Shown: positions 22,401-25,019 of the stretch, in pieces
Position numbering within the stretch: position 1 is the stretch's first letter
How the letters are laid out: the number at the start of each line of letters is the position of its first letter
Source of the DNA: a virus
Reading direction: 5' to 3' (one strand)
IMG/VR virus record: IMGVR_UViG_3300020165_000141
Coordinates: 1 to 25,019 of that record
DNA length: 25,019 bases
The notes under the pieces: model-generated
The model's input: the letters and a program-made list of their open reading frames with translations, nothing else
What the model was told of the DNA's origin: nothing
The model's database searches: none
Position numbers and translations under genes: made by a program

Positions 22401-24270
22401 AACTATTATCAACACCCAATGTTTCAAATTCTATTTCTTTATACTTCTTACCCTTCATAGTAAGATTGTGACCTGTAATAAACTTTTCTACTTTACTACC
22501 CCTTACGGCATTCGCTTCATTTAAGAAATTATCCTTCTCCATCTTCTGTATGGCTTTACCGATTTCCTTTCCCTTTACATCTTTAGGAACATCACTTCCC
22601 TTTACAGATAGTTTAAACTTAACCATCTTTTTTAAATCTTTTTTAATATACTTACCCCATTGAATAATTTGATCATCAGTTAAGGATGTTCTTTCTTGAA
22701 ACTTTTTGGTTAGAAATATATTCTCAGGCTTAAAGCTCTGTAATACATTTAAGAATTGAATGTTCTGTGCTTCATCTCTTGGGTATTTTAATTTGTTTAA
22801 TTTACCACCCAATGAATTAGCATCATTCTTTCTTAAAATCCAAGCCAATAATAATATATGGTCATTCTCATCTATATATGGTTTACTCACCTTTAAACCT
22901 GGTAGGATTTGGTCTGTAAACTTTAACTCATCTGTTTTCTGTAGGTAGTTTTTGGTTGACTTTGCTTTCTTAATCGACTTAACAAACTCATCCCTAATTC
23001 TTTCACCACTAATACCTTTAAGACTTGGATTATCCATTAGAGCCTGCTTGGTATCCTTTGACATCTTACCACCAAGAGCACCGTGAAATCTAAGGGCTCT
23101 CATCTTTCTTAGTGGGTCCTCATCAAATCTATCACTAGCTTTTCCAACAGTTCTTATCTTTCTCTTCTTTAAATCTGCTATACCACCAACCAAATCAACT
23201 ATATCCTTTCTATCTATATCGTAGAAAAGAGCGTTTATGGTTAAATCCCTTCTCTTTACATCACCCTCAATATCCGTATAATCAACAGCACTCGGTCTCC
23301 TACCCTTTCCGATATCCTTTCTAAATGTTGCTATCTCGTGTCCACCTACTATCACGACACCGAATTGTTTTCCAACCTCTACGGTTTTCAATCCACCCTT
23401 TTTAGCTATCGCCAATACCTCATCAGGTTTAGCATCTGTAGCTAAATCAAAATCTTTTGGGCTTTTTCCTAATATTGCATCCCTTACGGCGCCACCAACC
23501 ACGAATAGTTTCTTACCGCTCTTCTTAAAGAGTTTGTGTATTTTTTTAATATCACCTGGAATATTAAGTTTAAGTTTCTTTTCTTCTTTCAAAAAGGTCG
23601 TATTATCCCCATTATCAACTATAGAATATACAAACTTTTTAGTATACAAGTCAAGACTTTCTTTTATTTTTTTATAACCGCTTCCGTATGGTACAGATGT
23701 GTTACCCTTTCTTTTCATCTTCTTTACACCCTTACGGCTTGGTGATGGTAATGTGCCAGCTGGCGCTCCGAACTCTTCGTTCTTAGCCTTAGTTTTCTTT
23801 TTCATCTTATTGATGTAAGCACGATATATTGCTGCTTCCGAACTCTTACCCATTTCACGGGCTCTCTGTTCCATAGCAACTGCTGCTTGTATCTTATGTG
23901 CGTGTTTTTTACCGCTACCCTTAATCTTACTGACAGATGCCTTAGCATCCTTAACTGTAGCAAACTTTAATCCCTTAATTGTTCCCTTTGGATTTTCATC
24001 TGTGTATAAATCTGAATGAGATGATGAACCACGATGTTGCCCTTTCTTCCGTGGTTTTCTCGGTGCCTCATTTACCTTCTTAACCATCCTAAATTTTAGA
24101 GCAGGTCTACCATTTATAAGCAAATCACCCTTTTCATTGTAATCTATGTCTTTGACAACAACCTTCTTATTCTTAAACCTACCCATAAGAATAGTATCGC
24201 CTATATCTATAGGCAATTCTATGGTTTCTTCTATTATTGGATTAACTAAACTATCTATTAATGATTTCAT
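19420..24270 (-). CDS. Multi-enzyme polyprotein: CCA/PAP-like, HD, NMNAT-like and ligase domains
   Basis: One uninterrupted frame of 1616 residues. Order: a small beta domain (about 20-62); an LYTDENP-type domain (86-160); a Pol-beta type tRNA nucleotidyltransferase/poly(A) polymerase head with VVGGAVRDAI (257-266), DFDLATDA (273-280), RRDLTINAL (340-348) and RFDEDPLRKMRALRF (381-395); helices and a beta region to 670; an HD domain with His703, His711 and FHDIGKDS (733-740); a Rossmann nucleotidyltransferase with GGRFQPFHSGH (841-851) and SGTKMR (976-981); an unrecognised domain (1045-1180); and a covalent nucleotidyltransferase/ligase domain with KTDG (1248-1251), SLEVMYP (1330-1336), EGITFVF (1585-1591) and KVYKYTG (1594-1600). 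The start overlaps the kinase stop (ATGA). Linkers carry VNEA, IKES, LNEA, INEA and LLEA. RNA or tRNA repair, possibly with NAD synthesis, is inferred from the domains; polyprotein processing is a hypothesis. Confidence 0.88.
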   Translation of the reverse strand: MKSLIDSLVNPIIEETIELPIDIGDTILMGRFKNKKVVVKDIDYNEKGDLLINGRPALKFRMVKKVNEAPRKPRKKGQHRGSSSHSDLYTDENPKGTIKGLKFATVKDAKASVSKIKGSGKKHAHKIQAAVAMEQRAREMGKSSEAAIYRAYINKMKKKTKAKNEEFGAPAGTLPSPSRKGVKKMKRKGNTSVPYGSGYKKIKESLDLYTKKFVYSIVDNGDNTTFLKEEKKLKLNIPGDIKKIHKLFKKSGKKLFVVGGAVRDAILGKSPKDFDLATDAKPDEVLAIAKKGGLKTVEVGKQFGVVIVGGHEIATFRKDIGKGRRPSAVDYTDIEGDVKRRDLTINALFYDIDRKDIVDLVGGIADLKKRKIRTVGKASDRFDEDPLRKMRALRFHGALGGKMSKDTKQALMDNPSLKGISGERIRDEFVKSIKKAKSTKNYLQKTDELKFTDQILPGLKVSKPYIDENDHILLLAWILRKNDANSLGGKLNKLKYPRDEAQNIQFLNVLQSFKPENIFLTKKFQERTSLTDDQIIQWGKYIKKDLKKMVKFKLSVKGSDVPKDVKGKEIGKAIQKMEKDNFLNEANAVRGSKVEKFITGHNLTMKGKKYKEIEFETLGVDNSSKMIKLKIIAPKKLFGIETPVKFSTLRRGPFTKTDTGKKLKEIAVRPKPKKFRDIYDALPSDLKKRVMNLKNYDQRRDAHPEGNVLKHTIAVTNRALKTGDIDFALSALFHDIGKDSTAKIHPKKGFWTHYGHEHVSAKLVKKYRTWIRSMGGNPTDIYYIVKQHMRMKVFDKMKWHKQNKMKKFRAFDKLKKFSKMDKGGRGINEASEVKKTIAIYGGRFQPFHSGHMATYKWLKSKFNEVYITTSNIKQPPRHPLNFKEKALHMSKMGIPKNRIVNEKSPYVAVNLLKKFNSDKTAVVYAFGSKDAGRLKSGTKKDGSKSYYQDYNKNKNDLVGFEKHGYFVTAPPSGNVSGTKMRQLLGDPKIDDSERQKLFKKSFGYYDKSVYTMMTNSFKKLFETYTLSDELIEEFLLEASGTPDGNLDDGPSTYYRSLAKYKKDATDWIDSIYGGAGWKVVDYAINKNAIDPKDNVSAADDVHKRRKVGEEHYRSVDVTHLDHGEAKRSRGAINKYKAWMEEVVKPLGWEIVSWMGTEAAIDNIIGDLMITGADGDSYEVTKDTFYESINARNILTQRNKGKELLLMGGAYGHLSHPFDNKNLTFSDFKTLIINTLQGNLSSEGAVTEKTDGQNIMISWKNNKLIAARNKGHIKNFGAAALDIGGIKNMFAGRGDIEKAFVSAMFDLQIALKGLSKKQKDKIFAEGKKFMSLEVMYPKTTNVIPYNKALLQFHGTIEYDAAGTPQGEDRGSARMLAGMIKQINQDIQKTYSITQPFVANLPKVKNFSARQSYFLGKLNKLQKTYGLKNTDTLSDYHQAYWYEYIFNAGKQTDNPNVTNNVMGGLLKRWAFFDKSYKIPQIKKDLKEHPKFLEWVLSTDKNDHAKLQKKHIRDWEVLFFELGAEILKNMKDFIAANPDKAVQKMKKDLTTAIKKIKNAKDPKQMGLLKTQLDRLQALGGFDAIVPSEGITFVFKGKVYKYTGAFAPVNQILGILKFTR

Positions 24271-25019
24271 TTAAGTCGCTTAGACCTTTTTTGTCGTGAT
24301 TTAAAAAATTGAGATTGGCCTGGATCTTTAAATACTTTTTGAAATTTCTTTTCTTTTCTTAACCAAGCCTTTCCAACCTTACTCTTAATTGGTTTTTTAA
24401 GGAACTTATCAATACCCTTACCAACCAACATCTTAAATCTTTTCTGAGCGGTTTCCACATCTAAGAATTTATTATTATCAACTATTAAAAAGTTAGAACC
24501 ACCGAATAACCCCTGAAAGAATGCTAGATTTGATTGAACATCCAACCAACTCTGCTTAACAATTTTCTCAGGAACAACCCTAGCCCTTTCCTCATTTCTC
24601 TGCAAAGCAACCGCCATAGATGTATTGACAAATACCATATAGGTATCATATCCTAACTTAATTAAATCTTTTCTCTTTTTTGCTACAGAATCATATTTAT
24701 GACCGGTTCCATCAATGATAACTCCCAGCCTACCCTCAGTATATAATCTTAATCTTTCTTGACTTAGAGACTTTGCATATTTTCTCAAACCGCTTGTATC
24801 GTAATTAACTTCATTTCCATCCCTATCCACACCCGTTAGGTCCTGAAACAGTTCATCCGGCATAATATCTAAATCGGTAGTACCATAATATTTCTTTAAT
24901 AACAATTCCAATTCGGAGTCCTGATTTACCATCTTTAAACCTGTTTTGGATACATTTATCTTATCAGGTATACCGAATAGCTTACCAGCGACATATGACT
25001 TACCACTACCTGGTCCGCC
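24267..25019 (-). CDS. P-loop kinase, polynucleotide kinase / zeta-toxin-like, N-terminus off the window
   Basis: The frame is open to the right edge, giving 250 codons; the true start lies outside. The first visible residues are the Walker A loop GGPGSGKS, so only a few N-terminal residues are probably missing. LGVIIDGTGH (Walker B-like) and RNEERARVVP (an Arg-rich lid) follow in the order of small kinases of the polynucleotide kinase, zeta toxin and AAA_33 group. The last 50 residues are very basic (KAWLRKEKKFQKVF, SRQKRSKRLK), suggesting nucleic acid binding. The stop TGA overlaps the ATG of the 1616-codon gene, so the two are translationally coupled. A 5' end-healing kinase acting with the downstream ligase and HD domains is the most economical reading; the substrate cannot be told from sequence. 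Confidence 0.78.
   Translation of the reverse strand, partial: GGPGSGKSYVAGKLFGIPDKINVSKTGLKMVNQDSELELLLKKYYGTTDLDIMPDELFQDLTGVDRDGNEVNYDTSGLRKYAKSLSQERLRLYTEGRLGVIIDGTGHKYDSVAKKRKDLIKLGYDTYMVFVNTSMAVALQRNEERARVVPEKIVKQSWLDVQSNLAFFQGLFGGSNFLIVDNNKFLDVETAQKRFKMLVGKGIDKFLKKPIKSKVGKAWLRKEKKFQKVFKDPGQSQFFKSRQKRSKRLK

Noticed and set aside
19420-24270. The 1616-codon frame as an assembly artefact joining several genes
   Set aside because: All domains are in one frame without stops, composition is even throughout, and the linkers share the same motif type; no junction looks chimeric.

Overview
The window is a piece of the late (virion) region of a large tailed phage of the T4-like myovirus type. 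Every gene I can support lies on the minus strand, so transcription runs from the right end to the left. The DNA is AT-rich, genes are packed with TAATG or ATGA overlaps or very short gaps, and many starts have AGGAG-like ribosome binding sites. Several accessory proteins (bS21, DUF3008-like, LYTDENP-type, SGS-repeat fibre) resemble those I recall from uncultured marine phages, cyanophages and pelagiphages. A marine bacterial host is therefore likely, but the sequence does not identify it.

Reading in the direction of transcription, the right end (25019-19420) is an enzyme block. A P-loop kinase whose start is cut off by the window is translationally coupled to one 1616-residue protein. That protein strings together a CCA-adding/poly(A)-polymerase-like nucleotidyltransferase, an HD phosphohydrolase, an HxGH nucleotidyltransferase of the NMN-adenylyltransferase type, an unrecognised domain and a KTDG-type ligase domain. 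The set resembles RNA or tRNA end-healing and sealing. Its linkers carry Leu/Ile/Val-x-Glu-Ala/Ser motifs like those cut by T4-type prohead proteases, so it may be a polyprotein matured in the capsid. Four small genes follow (19417-17934): a zinc-ribbon protein, a membrane-anchored coiled coil, a small beta-type protein and a secreted/membrane protein.

From 17934 to 6668 lie the packaging and head genes: terminase large subunit, portal, four presumed core or accessory proteins, prohead protease, a DUF3008-like protein, an HNH-like protein, an EFFKK-type protein, a phage-encoded ribosomal protein bS21, an acidic scaffold and the major capsid protein. A strong intrinsic terminator follows the capsid gene. 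Tail sheath and tube genes, which sit between terminase and portal in T4, are not there.

The left part (6565-1) holds neck and tail-completion genes resembling gp13, gp14 and gp15. The gp15-like protein carries a fibre-like C-terminal extension. After it come a small zinc/NUMOD3-like protein and the first 1024 residues of a repeat-rich tail fibre that runs off the left edge.

No stretch without a gene is longer than about 125 bases. The longer gaps (9383-9505, 6566-6667, 14500-14546, 10503-10543) hold short motifs, hairpins and the terminator described below. I see no tRNA, CRISPR, insertion sequence or plus-strand gene.
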